A stretch of 64,000 nt of DNA from Dyella psychrodurans (GTDB taxonomy: Bacteria > Pseudomonadota > Gammaproteobacteria > Xanthomonadales > Rhodanobacteraceae), in contig NZ_QRBF01000001.1 of assembly GCF_003363265.1 (NCBI RefSeq), positions 652,451 to 716,450 on the forward strand, written 5' to 3'. The notes under the pieces were generated by a model. The model did no database searches. It was not told the origin of the DNA and was given only the letters and a program-made list of their open reading frames with translations. A program made the translations under genes and the position numbers. Of this stretch, positions 11,701 through 20,410 are shown one piece after another. Position 1 is the stretch's first letter. Every line of letters begins with the position of its first letter.

Positions 11701-11790
11701 TACCAACGGTGTGAACATCCACGCCAGGGCACTGAGAAGACCGGTTACCAGCCGTACCGGCAGCAAAAGCAGAAAGCGCAGCAAATCCAT
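5722..11790 (-). CDS. yfaS: Bacterial alpha-2-macroglobulin family protein (YfaS/MagD-like)
   Basis: A 2022-residue periplasmic giant with an N-terminal membrane anchor (about residues 50-70, after a hydrophobic start MDLLRFLLLLPVRLV). The middle holds MG-type beta domains (GYLFSDRGIYRPGDEIHIG region is the MG2 signature). The thioester CxEQ motif is present as C1512-S-E-Q in QNYCSEQVVS, inside a TED-like helical domain, so the covalent trap should be active. A Gly/Ser/Asn/Asp-rich linker lies near residue 1930 and an Ala/Gln/Asp-rich one near 560. Bacterial A2Ms are thought to trap attacking proteases; pairing with pbpC (next gene) fits a guard-and-repair role for the wall. Unlike E. coli YfaS there is no obvious lipobox; anchoring seems to be by the helix. 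Confidence 0.93.
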   Translation of the reverse strand: MDLLRFLLLLPVRLVTGLLSALAWMFTPLVGQVSWSAPAWMHVVRRRPLQSAAVVLVTALVASGGWFGWQWYKHRPRPQEPVKITWQVNTPDITDYSKLPLVIHPLELDFSGSAAPIELVGKPVTTGITMQPDTKGQWTWVDDRTLRFTPAADWPVGQHYKVRFDVPQAFARHVLMANDHFEFDTQKFAATFGAGEFYQDPQDPTAKKTIVPVNFNYPVDTAQFEKLIALTLAGKGDSAGTPLKFSVTYDQYKLHAWIHSQPLDLPRDDGSVAVKIDNGLRSSRGGEGTQNELNTSVRVPGLYSLAVQDISPTLVDNDKYEPEQVMVINLSGAVRDSDLASLVHAWVLPAQKPGVNNTQESDADNAQDVNYDWSAGEVGNDTLRKSQQIPLEVVPTENDYQPLQSFKFHANPGQRIYVRVDKGLKSFGGYVLGRPVADVITVPDYPKLLHFMASGSLLSLSGSKRISIVSRNMAGMRLEVGRVLPDQLQHLVSLNQGDYSHPQLVEGFGEEHIVERYQVKRAFPTDDPAHAHYEGVDLSQYLQGNKRGVFLLHLYAFDPAEAKKQAEEAAKAKARAQQGIAPPPSGAPADSDTSSDDSNANADDNDAAEDSRLIVVTDLGMLVKRALDGSQDVFVQSIRNGQPVTDASVSVLAVNGQTLYTQTTGADGVVHFPTFKGLDREKRPALYIVSKGEDLSFLPVGGYDRQLDYSRFDIGGEASSVNPGTLSGYLFSDRGIYRPGDEIHIGLIVRAASWTRDVAGIPLEADIVDPRGVTVKQVPLKMDDSGFGELAYTTSETSPTGTWAVNLYIVRDGKADTQIGNTTVQVKEFLPDRMKVEAKLSSQVAEGWVKPDGLKGLVDVQNLFGTPAADRRVEASLTLRPAWPAFRSWSDYHFYDVHRAKDGYEEALQDGKTDDKGHAEFDLDLKKYADATYQLYFLVKAHEADSGRTVAAAAQTLVSSNEWLVGYRSEDNLDYVDRNAVRKVHLVAIDPQAKSIKLDGLKAQLIERRYVSVLTKQNSGVYKYESKLKEIPINEQPLLIPAGGLDVTLPTDKPGNYALVVLRGSDRVEVNRVTYSVAGAANLSRSLDRNAELQLSLQQSDYKPGDTVNISIHAPYAGSGLITIERDKVYAHAWFHADTTSSVQQITLPKDFEGNGYINVQFVRDPSSDEIFMSPLSYGVVPFSVNLDARRDPVTVESPALVKPGETVTFKLHADHPAKAVVFAVDEGILQVARYKLGDPLGFFFRKKMLEVQTSQILDLILPDFEKLMASTAAPGGDADAAISRQLNPFKRKRDKPVVFWSGIVDVDGEKDFTYTVPDYFNGKLRVMAVAVSPDRVGTYEGSTTVRGDFVLSPNAPTTLAPGDEVDVSVGVANNLTGLGGKQVPVAVTLKTGPQLQVVGSATQSLNLGEMREGVVRFHLKATEQLGSGHLAFTAAYNGKSASQAVDVSVRPAAAYRTQVDVGQVATRSQVDLSPLRPMFDAYASRDAAISPLPLVLAQGITSYLVNYQNYCSEQVVSMLMPRLIVAKWPQVPVFAHALQPAFGDEGDKKISNAEAMAKLLDVLHARQNSEGGFGLWAATPDSEPFVSNYAMNFLLEARDRGTSVPQDMLDAGNKYLQQLASNDGMDSLDLLRQRAYAAYLLTRQGNVTTNALASIQKRLQDAYPKDWKNDLAAAWLAASYKLLKQDDEANRLIAGPEKQLARSEAREDFIYGYYYDPLVRDATVLYLLAKHFPERANALPPRVFENIAWPLGHEDFNTLSSAMTILALDSYANQNASQLDKLSIQEVHADGSVKPIASIQGDLLQAGSWSAAASKLRFINQSSLPAWHVASQGGYDRVQPTTAIKNGIEVVRDYTDAQGKPVDTVTLGQEIDVHVRIRATGDQGIGNVAVVDLLPGGFEPVIQPPPVANASDSNSGSGDSGNGSGDDNSSSGNDNQPATPAWRSPIGLSQSTWQLEYADIREDRVVIYGTATPDVHEFVYRIRATNAGKFAIPPAYAESMYDRAVQARSPGGSVLTVTDKP

Positions 11791-11984
11791 AATGCCTTCC
11801 GATGTTCAATCCGTGTGTGACCACGGCGTTTTGCGCGTCGTGGCGTTCTTTCACCTATGGGGAAGGGTCACGCCTGCCGGCATGACCGCATTACGAACAC
11901 GATTCCCCATGCACATGCTGCTCGCGAAAAATGGCAGCTTGCGGTCACGATTCTGACACGCCCGGCACGCCTGGGGCAGCAGAA

Positions 11985-12014
11985 TGACAAAAGGCGCCGG
12001 TTGCCCGGCGCCTT
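11985..12014 (-). terminator. Rho-independent terminator of the galU operon
   Basis: On the minus strand, a perfect 10-bp GC-rich stem (arms 11991-12000 and 12005-12014) with a GCAA loop is followed by TTTTGTCATT. It lies 24 bases after the galU stop and so closes the lapA-lapB-LPS-galU transcript. Confidence 0.88.
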
Positions 12015-12037
12015 CGGAATAATTCAGCGTTTCAAGC

Positions 12038-12910
12038 TTAGAGTTGCGCGGTGAACTCGCGAACGGTCTGAGCCAATACCGAATCCTGCATGGCCATGTG
12101 CATGGTCGCCCGGACCAGGCCGGCCTTGTTACCGCAGTCGAAACGAGTGCCTTCAAACCGGTAGGCGAGCACCTTGCCCTGCTCCATCAGCAGAGCCTCG
12201 ATGGCATCGGTCAGCTGGATTTCGCCGCCGGCGCCGGGCTTGGTCTGTTCAAGGAGCTGGAAGATGCGCCCTGGCAACACGTAGCGCCCCACCACAGCCA
12301 GATTCGACGGCGCGTCGGCAGGCTTGGGCTTCTCGACCATGAAACGGATGCGGGCACTGCGGGCATCGATCGTTTCGGCGTCGACGATGCCGTATTTGTC
12401 GGTTTGGTCGTGCGGCACTTCTTCCACGGCGATGACGCCGGCGTTCTCAGCCTGGCTCAGCTCAGCCATCTGGCGAAGCGCACCCTTGCCGCGGTTCCAG
12501 ATCAGGTCGTCCGGGAGTACTACGCCGAACGGTTCGTCGCCCACGACCGGCTTGGCACACAGCACCGCATGACCAAGGCCAAGCGCCTCGGGCTGCGTGA
12601 CGAAGATCGCGCGCACGTTGCGAGGCAGCGTTCCCTGAACCAGCGCCAGCAATTCGTCCTTGCCCTTTTCCTGCAGCTTCGATTCAAGCTCGTAGGCTTT
12701 GTCGAAGTAATCGGCGATAGCGTGCTTGTAGCGATTGGTGACGAACACCAGGGTGTCTGCACCGGCATCGACTGCTTCGTCGACGGCGTATTGAATGAGC
12801 GGCTTATCCAGAACAGGCAACATTTCCTTGGCGACAACCTTGGTGGCCGGCAGGAAGCGCGTACCGAGTCCCGCCACAGGGAACACCACCTTACGCAATG
12901 GCTTGCTCAC
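12038..12910 (-). CDS. galU: UTP--glucose-1-phosphate uridylyltransferase
   Basis: 290 residues, typical GalU length. The nucleotidyltransferase signature GLGTRFLPATK (residues 14-24) and KEMLPVLDKPLIQY are present, with later LGHAVLCAKP, PDDLI and the VEKPK region. It makes UDP-glucose from glucose-1-phosphate and UTP for LPS, exopolysaccharide and trehalose/osmoglucan synthesis in the cytosol. The start is a GTG at 12908-12910 (GTG AGC AAG CCA). Its first base abuts the last base of the preceding 4,6-dehydratase stop (12911), so the two are coupled, and it is the last gene of an envelope polysaccharide operon. Confidence 0.95.
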   Translation of the reverse strand: MSKPLRKVVFPVAGLGTRFLPATKVVAKEMLPVLDKPLIQYAVDEAVDAGADTLVFVTNRYKHAIADYFDKAYELESKLQEKGKDELLALVQGTLPRNVRAIFVTQPEALGLGHAVLCAKPVVGDEPFGVVLPDDLIWNRGKGALRQMAELSQAENAGVIAVEEVPHDQTDKYGIVDAETIDARSARIRFMVEKPKPADAPSNLAVVGRYVLPGRIFQLLEQTKPGAGGEIQLTDAIEALLMEQGKVLAYRFEGTRFDCGNKAGLVRATMHMAMQDSVLAQTVREFTAQL

Positions 12911-14806
12911 TCACTTTTCTCCGATTTCGTTACGGCGAATTGAAACGACATTGTCAGGCTGGGGTGCATCGGTCCAGCAGAACGACGGAAGCAGGTTGGA
13001 AACGCAGCGCCGCAATTCATCTTCGTCAAAATTGCGAACCGCTTCACCGGCCTTGGCGATCTGGGCCTGCAACAGTTCCCAGGACACAGGACGATGCTGT
13101 GCAAGGAAGATCTTGTTGTGTTGGGTAGCGCTGTAGTTTTCCAGCGGGTGGAAAAGCTCTTCGAACAGTTTCTCGCCCGAACGCAACCCTGTGTAGACGA
13201 TCGGAATCTCCGTGCCCGGCTTCTTTCCCGCAAGCCGGATCATCTGTTCTGCCAGGTCGCGGATCTTGACGGGCTCACCCATATCGAGCGCGAAGATCTC
13301 GCCGCCCTTGCCCAGTGCAGCCGCTTGCAGGATCAGCTGGGTAGCTTCGGGAATGGTCATGAAATAACGCGAGATTTCCGGGTGCGTTACGGTGACCGGA
13401 CCACCTGCCTGGATCTGCTGGCGGAACAGCGGCACCACCGAACCCGCGGAGTCCAGCACGTTACCGAATCGCACCGTGATGAAATGCGTTTTCGAATGCG
13501 CGTTGAGATTCTGGCACCAGATCTCGGCAATGCGCTTGCATGCGCCCATCACGCTGGTGGGATTGACAGCCTTGTCGGTGGAGATGAGTACGAAACACTC
13601 CACCCGGACTTCGCTGGCAAGATCGGCCACCGTACGCGTAGCCAACACGTTGTTGCGTACAGCCGTACGCAACTGGCCCTGCAACATCGGCACGTGCTTA
13701 TACGCTGCGGCATGGAAAACCACCTGCGGCATGGTCTCCGTGAACAAACGGCGCATGGCAATCGGATCGCCGCAATCGGCAAGCACACTGTTGAGCAGCA
13801 ACTCCGGATACGCGGCGCGCAACTCTTGCGAAATCTGATAAAGGTTGTATTCGCACGACTCCACGATGGTGAGCGCGTGCACACCCAACCGCGCCACCTG
13901 ACGGCACAACTCGGAACCGATCGAACCGCCGCCGCCCGTGATCAACACGCGACGACCTGTCAGCGTTTCGCGAATTTGTGTCCAGTCCAGCTCCACCGCA
14001 TCGCGACCAAGCAGGTCTTCGATGGATACTTCCTTGATCTGATTGAATTGCGCGCGGCCGGCGACGACGTCTTCCAATTTGGGAACGGTGCGATACGGAA
14101 GACCGGTGCGATCGCAAAGTTCGACCACTTGCCTCATCTGTCGCGCACTCGCACCGGGCAGCGCAATGAGCAGCATCTGCACTGCGGCTTCCCTTGCGAC
14201 ATCAGGAAGCTGATCGAGCGTGCCGAGCACAGGCTTGCCATTGATGCGCGCACCGCGCAGGGATCGCTGGTCGTCCACGAACCCGACAACGACGTAGCTG
14301 CTGTCGCGGTGCAAATCGCGCGAGAGCGCCTCGCCGGCACGATTTGCGCCCACGATCAGCACACGCTGCGTCTTCGCCTGCATGAAAAGATCGATGCGAC
14401 TGTCCTTCCAGAAGCGGTAGGCCAGCCGCGGCGTCCCCAGGAACAGCGCGAGGACGAACGGATAGAGCAACAAGACCGAGCGCGGCACACCTTCCAGACG
14501 GCCATATAGAAACAGCGCTACGCCTATGGCTACCGTGCCGACGATGGCGGCGCGCAGGATGTTCCAGAGGTCGGGCAGGCTGGCAAAACGCCATACGCCC
14601 TTGTAAAGCCCGGTCCACGCATAGACCAGGCCCTGGATCAGCAACACGATCGGAAATTCGAGAAAACCGAATGTCACAGGCAGTTGCGGATCGAGCGCGT
14701 AGCGCAGTTCCTTGGCCACCCACCAGGCAAGCGCCGTGACCAGCAGGTCGTGCAAGACCACTGCCACGCGTGGATGAACTATCCCGACCCATTTACGTAT
14801 GGACAT
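12911..14806 (-). CDS. Nucleotide-sugar 4,6-dehydratase/epimerase, membrane type (WbpM/CapD/PglF-like)
   Basis: 631 residues. Four N-terminal membrane helices (to about residue 125) precede a CoA-binding-like Rossmann region (RVLIVGANRAGEAL, about 148-161) and the SDR-type catalytic domain with GGGGSIG at 291-297. The dehydratase triad of this subfamily, where Tyr is replaced, is visible as T410-D-K412 and M420-G-A-C-K424. The family typically converts UDP-GlcNAc to a 4-keto-6-deoxy sugar for O-antigen or capsule. It overlaps the preceding glycosyl phosphotransferase gene by 14 bases and is directly followed by galU, supporting an LPS/O-antigen role. Exact sugar product not determined. Confidence 0.9.
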   Translation of the reverse strand: MSIRKWVGIVHPRVAVVLHDLLVTALAWWVAKELRYALDPQLPVTFGFLEFPIVLLIQGLVYAWTGLYKGVWRFASLPDLWNILRAAIVGTVAIGVALFLYGRLEGVPRSVLLLYPFVLALFLGTPRLAYRFWKDSRIDLFMQAKTQRVLIVGANRAGEALSRDLHRDSSYVVVGFVDDQRSLRGARINGKPVLGTLDQLPDVAREAAVQMLLIALPGASARQMRQVVELCDRTGLPYRTVPKLEDVVAGRAQFNQIKEVSIEDLLGRDAVELDWTQIRETLTGRRVLITGGGGSIGSELCRQVARLGVHALTIVESCEYNLYQISQELRAAYPELLLNSVLADCGDPIAMRRLFTETMPQVVFHAAAYKHVPMLQGQLRTAVRNNVLATRTVADLASEVRVECFVLISTDKAVNPTSVMGACKRIAEIWCQNLNAHSKTHFITVRFGNVLDSAGSVVPLFRQQIQAGGPVTVTHPEISRYFMTIPEATQLILQAAALGKGGEIFALDMGEPVKIRDLAEQMIRLAGKKPGTEIPIVYTGLRSGEKLFEELFHPLENYSATQHNKIFLAQHRPVSWELLQAQIAKAGEAVRNFDEDELRRCVSNLLPSFCWTDAPQPDNVVSIRRNEIGEK

Positions 14807-15839
14807 AACGAACCTTGTATCGATCTCGTCGGATCAAGCGACGTTTGGCCAATAGCCAGACAATCGCTGCGATCGCATAAGTGACGATGCAGGCAACCAG
14901 CCCCATCCCTGGCCTCTTGAATGCCATCGCCGTTAACGGCGCTGCCACCAGCAGGTTCCACCCTACATACCAAGCCGATCCCGCAGCATGCGTACAGCCC
15001 CTCCGCACGATCCATTGATACAGATGTTCGCGGTGGGCAGTGTACCAGCGGCGTCCTCGCAACATACGGTTGAGCAGAGTAAGGCTCGCATCCGTCACAA
15101 ATGCTGAACTGAGGATCAGGGCCGGCCACAGCAGCCGCTCATCGACCCGCCAAAGCATGGCGCTGAGGGCGAAAATCAACAGGCCGACGCTCCCGCTACC
15201 CACGTCCCCCATGAAGATTCGAGCCGGCGGACGGTTGTAGCACCAGAACCCCAGGCAGGCCGCTGCGACGCACGCCGACGCGCCGGCCAACGCTACCTGC
15301 CCCACGCACCAGGCAAGCACTGCGAGACCACAGGCCACGAAAATCCCCTGCTGTGCAAGCAAGCCATCGATGCCATCCATGAAGTTGTGCAGATTGATGC
15401 TCCAGGCGCCTGCAAGCACCAGCAAGGGCAACCAGAACCAGCCCTGGCCATGGATCAAAAGTGCAACGGAAAAGAAGGCCACCGCCAGCACCTGGACCCC
15501 GAAGCGGGGAAGCACCGGTAGCGAACTGTGATCGTCCCACCACCCGATCAAGGCAACGAGAACCGTCGCAACCAACAACGTGACGGTGATGTGAAGAGTC
15601 CAGGAAGGCTGCACATACGCCAAGCACGCTGGCACGGTCGGCAATGCGGCAGCGATGATGCCAATACCGCCGCCGCGTGGCGTGGGCAGCTTGTGCGAGC
15701 GTCGCTGCCCGGGTTGGTCGAACATCCCACGGCGATGTGCATAGGCAATCGCCGCACGCACCACCCCAAAGGCAATGAAGAAAGCAATCAGGGCAGCGAA
15801 CGCAATCGGGGCAACCGTAGCCACGACAGCATCACTCAT
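14793..15839 (-). CDS. WecA/WbpL-like undecaprenyl-phosphate glycosyl-1-phosphate transferase
   Basis: About 348 residues, polytopic with roughly ten hydrophobic segments. Family signatures of the MraY/WecA superfamily are present: RSHKLPTPRGGG near the start, the acidic WWDDHSSLP loop, NLHNFMDGIDGL, and ARIFMGDVGSGSVG, followed by the basic HREHLYQW stretch. It should transfer a HexNAc-1-phosphate from a UDP-sugar to undecaprenyl phosphate at the inner membrane, starting O-antigen or another polymer. The ATG at 15839 is used; a GTG at 15848 is three codons upstream. It overlaps lapB by 8 bases and the next gene by 14, so the cluster is tightly coupled. Confidence 0.88.
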   Translation of the reverse strand: MSDAVVATVAPIAFAALIAFFIAFGVVRAAIAYAHRRGMFDQPGQRRSHKLPTPRGGGIGIIAAALPTVPACLAYVQPSWTLHITVTLLVATVLVALIGWWDDHSSLPVLPRFGVQVLAVAFFSVALLIHGQGWFWLPLLVLAGAWSINLHNFMDGIDGLLAQQGIFVACGLAVLAWCVGQVALAGASACVAAACLGFWCYNRPPARIFMGDVGSGSVGLLIFALSAMLWRVDERLLWPALILSSAFVTDASLTLLNRMLRGRRWYTAHREHLYQWIVRRGCTHAAGSAWYVGWNLLVAAPLTAMAFKRPGMGLVACIVTYAIAAIVWLLAKRRLIRRDRYKVRYVHT

Positions 15840-17007
15840 TGGCGACACCGTGAATCGGCCTGATGGTGCTCCAGCCTTTGCAACTGGGACATTGCCAGTG
15901 ATGCGCCTTGGTACCGAAGCCGCAATGACTGCAACGGTACATGGCCTGTCCTTCGAGCAACTTTTTCGTGAGATCGCGCAGGATCAGGAAATTCTCACGC
16001 GCCTCGCCTTCGATCTTGTCCATCGTGGCGTCGATCAGCGCCATGAGGCCGCGCACCGACGGACGCTGACGCAACTGTGATGTCAGGAATTCGATGGCCG
16101 GTTTTTCACCGTCGCGTTTTTCATAGAGATGCGTCAACGCAAGCACCGGCGATATGCCGTGATAGCGTGCCAGGATATCGCGCAGAAAACCCTCTGCGCG
16201 CTCCATTTGACCCGAGCGCGCATAGCTGTCGAGCAACGGCGGCAGAATTTCGGGCACAAAGGCGATATCCGCGTCCACTGCACGCTCATAGGTATCCACC
16301 GCTTCGGCGTGATTACCCTCTTCCGCGTGCAGTCGCCCGGTAAGCATGAAGGCACGCACGCAATCGGGCTGACAAGCGAAGGCCTGCTCAAGGTATTCGC
16401 GCGCTTCGGCGCGTGCACCATGCTGGCGGGACTGTTCCGCGAGCTCGCAATAGAACTGCGCGATGGTGGTTTCTTCCTCTTCGCCCGTCATGGTTTCCAG
16501 GCGGCGCGCATGCTCGATCGCCTTGTGCCAATCGCGCTCGTGCTGATAGATGGCAATCAGATGGCGCAAGGCCGACGGCGCATGCGCATTCATCGCCACC
16601 AGATCCGAGAACAGCGCCTCGGCGCGATCGAGCAGACCGGCGCGCATGTAGTCTTCGCCCAGCTCCAGCAACGCCACGGTCTTCATGCCTTCGGACAGAC
16701 CGGGCCTGGAGACCAAATGTTGATGCAGACGGATAGCTCGATCCACTTCGCCGCGACGCCTGAAAAGGTTGCCTAACGCTAAGTGCGTTTCCACGGTGTC
16801 TCGGTTGTATTCGGCGAGCTTGAGGAACACCTCGATAGCTTTGTCCTGCTCTTCATTGAGCAGGTAGTTCAGGCCACGGAAGTAATCGGAGGACAGTTCG
16901 CTGACCTGCTCGCCAGAACGTCGAACACCTGCACGACGAGCAGTCCACCAGCCACTTAGGAAGGCCGCCGGTATGAGCAAAGCCAGCAGCGAGTAGAAAA
17001 TGCTCAT
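15832..17007 (-). CDS. lapB: LPS assembly protein LapB (YciM), TPR protein
   Basis: 391 residues, normal for LapB. An N-terminal inner-membrane helix (MSIFYSLLALLIPAAFLSG) anchors a series of TPR repeats (DYFRGLNYLLNEEQDKAIEVF begins the first). The C-terminus carries the rubredoxin-type metal site, C-x2-C-G and C-P-x-C, in MYRCSHCGFG...WQCPSCKGW. LapB recruits LpxC to FtsH and couples LPS synthesis to transport. Its ATG overlaps the lapA stop by four bases (17004-17007), the standard lapAB arrangement. Confidence 0.96.
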   Translation of the reverse strand: MSIFYSLLALLIPAAFLSGWWTARRAGVRRSGEQVSELSSDYFRGLNYLLNEEQDKAIEVFLKLAEYNRDTVETHLALGNLFRRRGEVDRAIRLHQHLVSRPGLSEGMKTVALLELGEDYMRAGLLDRAEALFSDLVAMNAHAPSALRHLIAIYQHERDWHKAIEHARRLETMTGEEEETTIAQFYCELAEQSRQHGARAEAREYLEQAFACQPDCVRAFMLTGRLHAEEGNHAEAVDTYERAVDADIAFVPEILPPLLDSYARSGQMERAEGFLRDILARYHGISPVLALTHLYEKRDGEKPAIEFLTSQLRQRPSVRGLMALIDATMDKIEGEARENFLILRDLTKKLLEGQAMYRCSHCGFGTKAHHWQCPSCKGWSTIRPIHGVANE

Positions 17008-17264
17008 GATGTCTTCGAAGCTTTCGCGCCCTGGGTTTTCGCATGGCGCCGCACTTCGCGGCGATGCCGGGTGGTGACACCCAGCCACGCAGTGAGGCCG
17101 CCGAGAATCCAGCCTACCGCCAGCATGGCGAGCAAGGCGGCCCCTTTCGGGACCTGGACGCGTGCAAAGGCCAGGTCGTAGCCAACGAGGTCCGCATTGA
17201 GCGCCCCGAGCACCACTCCCCCGGCGATGAACAACAGCAATAGCAGCATCACGATCAGTCGCAT
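17004..17264 (-). CDS. lapA: LPS assembly protein LapA (YciS/DUF1049)
   Basis: 86 residues with two membrane helices (MRLIVMLLLLLFIAGG and AALLAMLAVGWILGGLTAWL) and a basic C-terminal tail (RHRREVRRHAKTQ), the classical LapA layout. Works with LapB at the inner membrane in regulation of LPS synthesis. First gene of the lapAB-LPS operon; a terminator for ihfB lies upstream, so it probably has its own promoter in 17265-17346. Confidence 0.92.
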   Translation of the reverse strand: MRLIVMLLLLLFIAGGVVLGALNADLVGYDLAFARVQVPKGAALLAMLAVGWILGGLTAWLGVTTRHRREVRRHAKTQGAKASKTS

Positions 17265-17346
17265 CGTGCGACTTTAACCGATTGGCTGTAGGCGGCACAG
17301 ACATCGATAAAGATCGATTCAGTTCCAGTCATCGTTCGCCTGCCGT

Positions 17347-17386
17347 GAAAAAAAGAAAGGCAGGGTCGGCCATCGGCCGCCTGCCT
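17347..17386 (-). terminator. Rho-independent terminator after ihfB
   Basis: On the minus strand the arms at 17380-17386 and 17358-17364, with an inner GGCC/GGCC pairing, form a GC-rich hairpin that is followed by TTCTTTTTTTC. It begins 28 bases after the ihfB stop. Confidence 0.88.
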
Positions 17387-17414
17387 GTCGGAATAAGGAT
17401 TGAGCAGTAAACGA

Positions 17415-17714
17415 TCAGCCGTCGTTCTGTTCCAGATGCATGTTGACACGCTCGCGCAGCTCCTTGCCGGGCTTGAAGTGCGGAACGTGCTTGCCGGGCA
17501 ATGCAACGGCATCGCCGGTCTTGGGATTGCGGCCCATACGCGGTGGGCGGTAGTGCAAGGCGAAACTGCCGAAACCGCGCACTTCAATGCGCTCGCCGGT
17601 GGACAAGGCCTGACTCATCTGTTCGATGACGTTCTTGACCGCCAGCTCGACGTCGCCAAACGCAAGATGGGTCTGGCGCCTTGCCAGCGCCTCAATCAGC
17701 TCGGATTTGGTCAT
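17415..17714 (-). CDS. ihfB: Integration host factor subunit beta
   Basis: 99 residues, typical of IHF-beta in the HU/IHF DNA-bending family. Start [11 protein letters not shown] and the DNA-contacting arm with [18 protein letters not shown] (GRNPxTG motif) are diagnostic; the C-terminal [12 protein letters not shown] is IHF-beta-like. It forms the IHF heterodimer with IhfA. The position directly downstream of rpsA is conserved across gammaproteobacteria. Confidence 0.95.
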   Translation of the reverse strand: MTKSELIEALARRQTHLAFGDVELAVKNVIEQMSQALSTGERIEVRGFGSFALHYRPPRMGRNPKTGDAVALPGKHVPHFKPGKELRERVNMHLEQNDG

Positions 17715-17782
17715 GGGTCCCCAATGTCCGTGACGTGGAACGAGTTGGGGCGGCGTTCCCGCCGCCCCACTGCAAGCACTGC

Positions 17783-19456
17783 TTAGTCAGCCTTGTTGAG
17801 CTGCTCTTTGAGCAGCGCACCAAGCTTGGTCGTGCCACCGGACGCGGACGAGTATTCCGCCATCGCGTCTTGCAGCTCTTCCTCGTCCTTGGCGCGGATC
17901 GACAGCGACAACTGGCGACCCTTACGGTCCATGCCCGTGAACTTGGCTTCCACCTTGTCGCCCAGCTTCAGATGTTGCGTGGCATCGTCGATGCGCTCCT
18001 TGGCGATATCGCTGGCGCGCAGGTAACCCTCGACGCCATCGCCCAGATCGATCACGGCGCCCTTGGCATCGACTTCCTTCACGGTGCCGTTGACGATGGT
18101 GCCTCGCGGATGGACGGCCATGAAGTGACCGAACGGATCCTGCTCCATCTGCTTGATGCCGAGCGAGATACGCTCGCGCTCCGGATCCACGGCCAGCACC
18201 ACGGCTTCGATCTCGTCGCCCTTCTTGAAGTTGCGAACGAGGTCTTCGCCCGACGCCTGCCAGGAGATATCGGACAGATGCACGAGACCATCGATGCCGC
18301 CGTCCAGACCGATGAAGATGCCGAAGTCGGTGATCGACTTGATCTGACCGGACACCTTGTCGTTCTTCTTGTGCATCGCTGCGAAGGCTTCCCACGGGTT
18401 CGAGCGGGTCTGCTTGATACCCAGCGAGATGCGGCGACGCTCTTCATCCACGTCCAGCACCATCACTTCGGTTTCGTCGCCGACCTGCACGACCTTGGCC
18501 GGATTGACGTTCTTGTTGGTCCAATCCATTTCGGAAACGTGGACCAGACCTTCGACGCCCGGCTCGATCTCGACGAAGCAGCCGTAATCGGTGACGTTGG
18601 AAACCTTGCCGAACAGACGGCTGCCGACCGGGTAACGACGCGAGATAGCAACCCACGGATCGTCGCCCAGCTGCTTCAGGCCCAGCGATACGCGGTTGCG
18701 CTCGCGGTCGTACTTCAGCACGCGGACGTCCAACTCGTCGCCGACGTTGACGACTTCGGACGGATGACGCACGCGCTTCCACGCCATGTCGGTGATGTGC
18801 AGCAGGCCGTCGATACCGCCCAGATCCACGAACGCGCCGTAGTCGGTGAGGTTCTTGACGGTACCCTTGACCACAGCGCCTTCGGTCAGACGTTCCAGCA
18901 GCTTCTCGCGCTCTTCGGAGAACTCGGTCTCGACGACGGCGCGGCGGCTGACGACAACGTTGTTGCGCTTGCGGTCCAGCTTGATGATCTTGAACTCGAG
19001 CGCCTTGCCCTCGAGGTAAACCGGATCGCGCACGGGACGCACATCAACGAGCGAGCCCGGCAGGAATGCGCGGACATCCTTGATGTCGACCGTGAAGCCA
19101 CCCTTGACCTTGCCGGAGATCATGCCGGTGATGGTCTCTTCCTTGTCGAACGCCTGCTCCAGGTCGTCCCACACCATCGAACGCTTGGCTTTCTCGCGCG
19201 ACAGCTTGGTCTCGCCGAAACCGTCTTCGAGTGCATCGAGGGCAACCTTCACCTCGTCACCCACCTGCACTTCCAACTCGCCCTTCTCGTCCTTGAACTG
19301 CTCGATCGGGACGATGCCTTCGCTCTTCAGGCCAGCGTTGATCACAACGACGTCGTTGCGGATTTCCACAACGATACCGGTGACGATCGCGCCCGGCTTC
19401 AGCTTGGAGATGGCCTGTTGGCTCTGTTCAAACAGTTCGGCAAAACTTTCAGTCAT
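17783..19456 (-). CDS. rpsA: 30S ribosomal protein S1
   Basis: 557 residues, with six S1-type OB-fold repeats; recurring features such as [38 protein letters not shown] and [18 protein letters not shown] mark the later repeats. S1 binds mRNA at the 30S platform and promotes initiation. Start ATG at 19456. The 165-base leader between cmk and rpsA contains a pyrimidine-rich stretch just before the start, as expected for an autoregulated S1 mRNA, but I cannot prove regulation from sequence. Gene order cmk-rpsA-ihfB is conserved. Confidence 0.97.
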   Translation of the reverse strand: MTESFAELFEQSQQAISKLKPGAIVTGIVVEIRNDVVVINAGLKSEGIVPIEQFKDEKGELEVQVGDEVKVALDALEDGFGETKLSREKAKRSMVWDDLEQAFDKEETITGMISGKVKGGFTVDIKDVRAFLPGSLVDVRPVRDPVYLEGKALEFKIIKLDRKRNNVVVSRRAVVETEFSEEREKLLERLTEGAVVKGTVKNLTDYGAFVDLGGIDGLLHITDMAWKRVRHPSEVVNVGDELDVRVLKYDRERNRVSLGLKQLGDDPWVAISRRYPVGSRLFGKVSNVTDYGCFVEIEPGVEGLVHVSEMDWTNKNVNPAKVVQVGDETEVMVLDVDEERRRISLGIKQTRSNPWEAFAAMHKKNDKVSGQIKSITDFGIFIGLDGGIDGLVHLSDISWQASGEDLVRNFKKGDEIEAVVLAVDPERERISLGIKQMEQDPFGHFMAVHPRGTIVNGTVKEVDAKGAVIDLGDGVEGYLRASDIAKERIDDATQHLKLGDKVEAKFTGMDRKGRQLSLSIRAKDEEELQDAMAEYSSASGGTTKLGALLKEQLNKAD

Positions 19457-19621
19457 GTTGATTCCAGAAATAAGAAAAGGCCCGTAACCCTATGCGCGCC
19501 GTCGGATGTTTGCGCACGGGCGAGGCCCACCGGTTGTGGGTGTCTTTGGGATCGCTCCCTCGGCACCGTTGACCAAAACCCCATGCCGCGACATGGAGCA
19601 CCAAAGCCGCCGCAACCGTGG

Positions 19622-20302
19622 TTACGGTTTGACGACGGCTAAAACCTTAGCGACCACATCCTCGATCCCCATGCCAGTGGTATCCACCAACACTGCATCG
19701 CGGGCGGGCTTGAGCGGCGCGACGGCTCGCGAGGCATCGCGGGCGTCACGCGCTTCAATTTCGCTCTGAAGGGATGAGAGTGTAACGCTTAGTCCCTTTT
19801 CCTTCAACTGCTTATAGCGTCTTTTCGCCCTTTCGGCGGCGCTGGCGGTCAGGAAGACCTTGTACGACGCATCGGGAAATATCACCGTTCCCATGTCGCG
19901 CCCGTCGGCCACCAGACCCGGCGCCTTGCGGAACCCGAGCTGCAGCGCGACCAAGGCCTGCCGTACGGAAGGCACCGAGGCGATGGCGGAGGCCGCCGCA
20001 CCGGCCGTTTCGGTGCGAAGCTCGTCGGTGGCGTCGTGACCGTTTACAATGACCCGGGTTTCGCCGCCGTCCGGTGCGGCGCGAAACTGGATCTTGGTGC
20101 TCGCCGCACAGCGGGTCACCGCGTCCGTGTCGGACAGATCCAACCCGGCCATGCCTGCCGCATAGCCGACCGCCCGGTAAAGCGCGCCTGAGTCCAGGAG
20201 TCGCCAGCCCAGATGCTCGGCGACCAGCCGGCTGATCGTGCCTTTGCCCGACCCGGAAGGTCCGTCGATGGTGAGAACGGGCACAGGCGGACTCGTTGGC
20301 AT
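19622..20302 (-). CDS. cmk: Cytidylate kinase
   Basis: 226 residues. The P-loop is at residues 14-22 (GPSGSGKGT), followed by [11 protein letters not shown] and [13 protein letters not shown], with the late lid region [14 protein letters not shown]. It phosphorylates CMP and dCMP with ATP. I take ATG at 20302; a GTG six codons upstream (20320) is possible. First gene of the cmk-rpsA-ihfB group and divergent from the acyl-CoA-binding protein gene. Confidence 0.95.
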   Translation of the reverse strand: MPTSPPVPVLTIDGPSGSGKGTISRLVAEHLGWRLLDSGALYRAVGYAAGMAGLDLSDTDAVTRCAASTKIQFRAAPDGGETRVIVNGHDATDELRTETAGAAASAIASVPSVRQALVALQLGFRKAPGLVADGRDMGTVIFPDASYKVFLTASAAERAKRRYKQLKEKGLSVTLSSLQSEIEARDARDASRAVAPLKPARDAVLVDTTGMGIEDVVAKVLAVVKP

Positions 20303-20410
20303 GGACTGACCTGATGGCACGGGAAGTGCTTAGCTTAACGTGTTTCAAGGGGTTTCAGGCTCATGCTTACCAGCTCTCCATCCGTCACATCGCCGTACCA
20401 GCCACCAGCC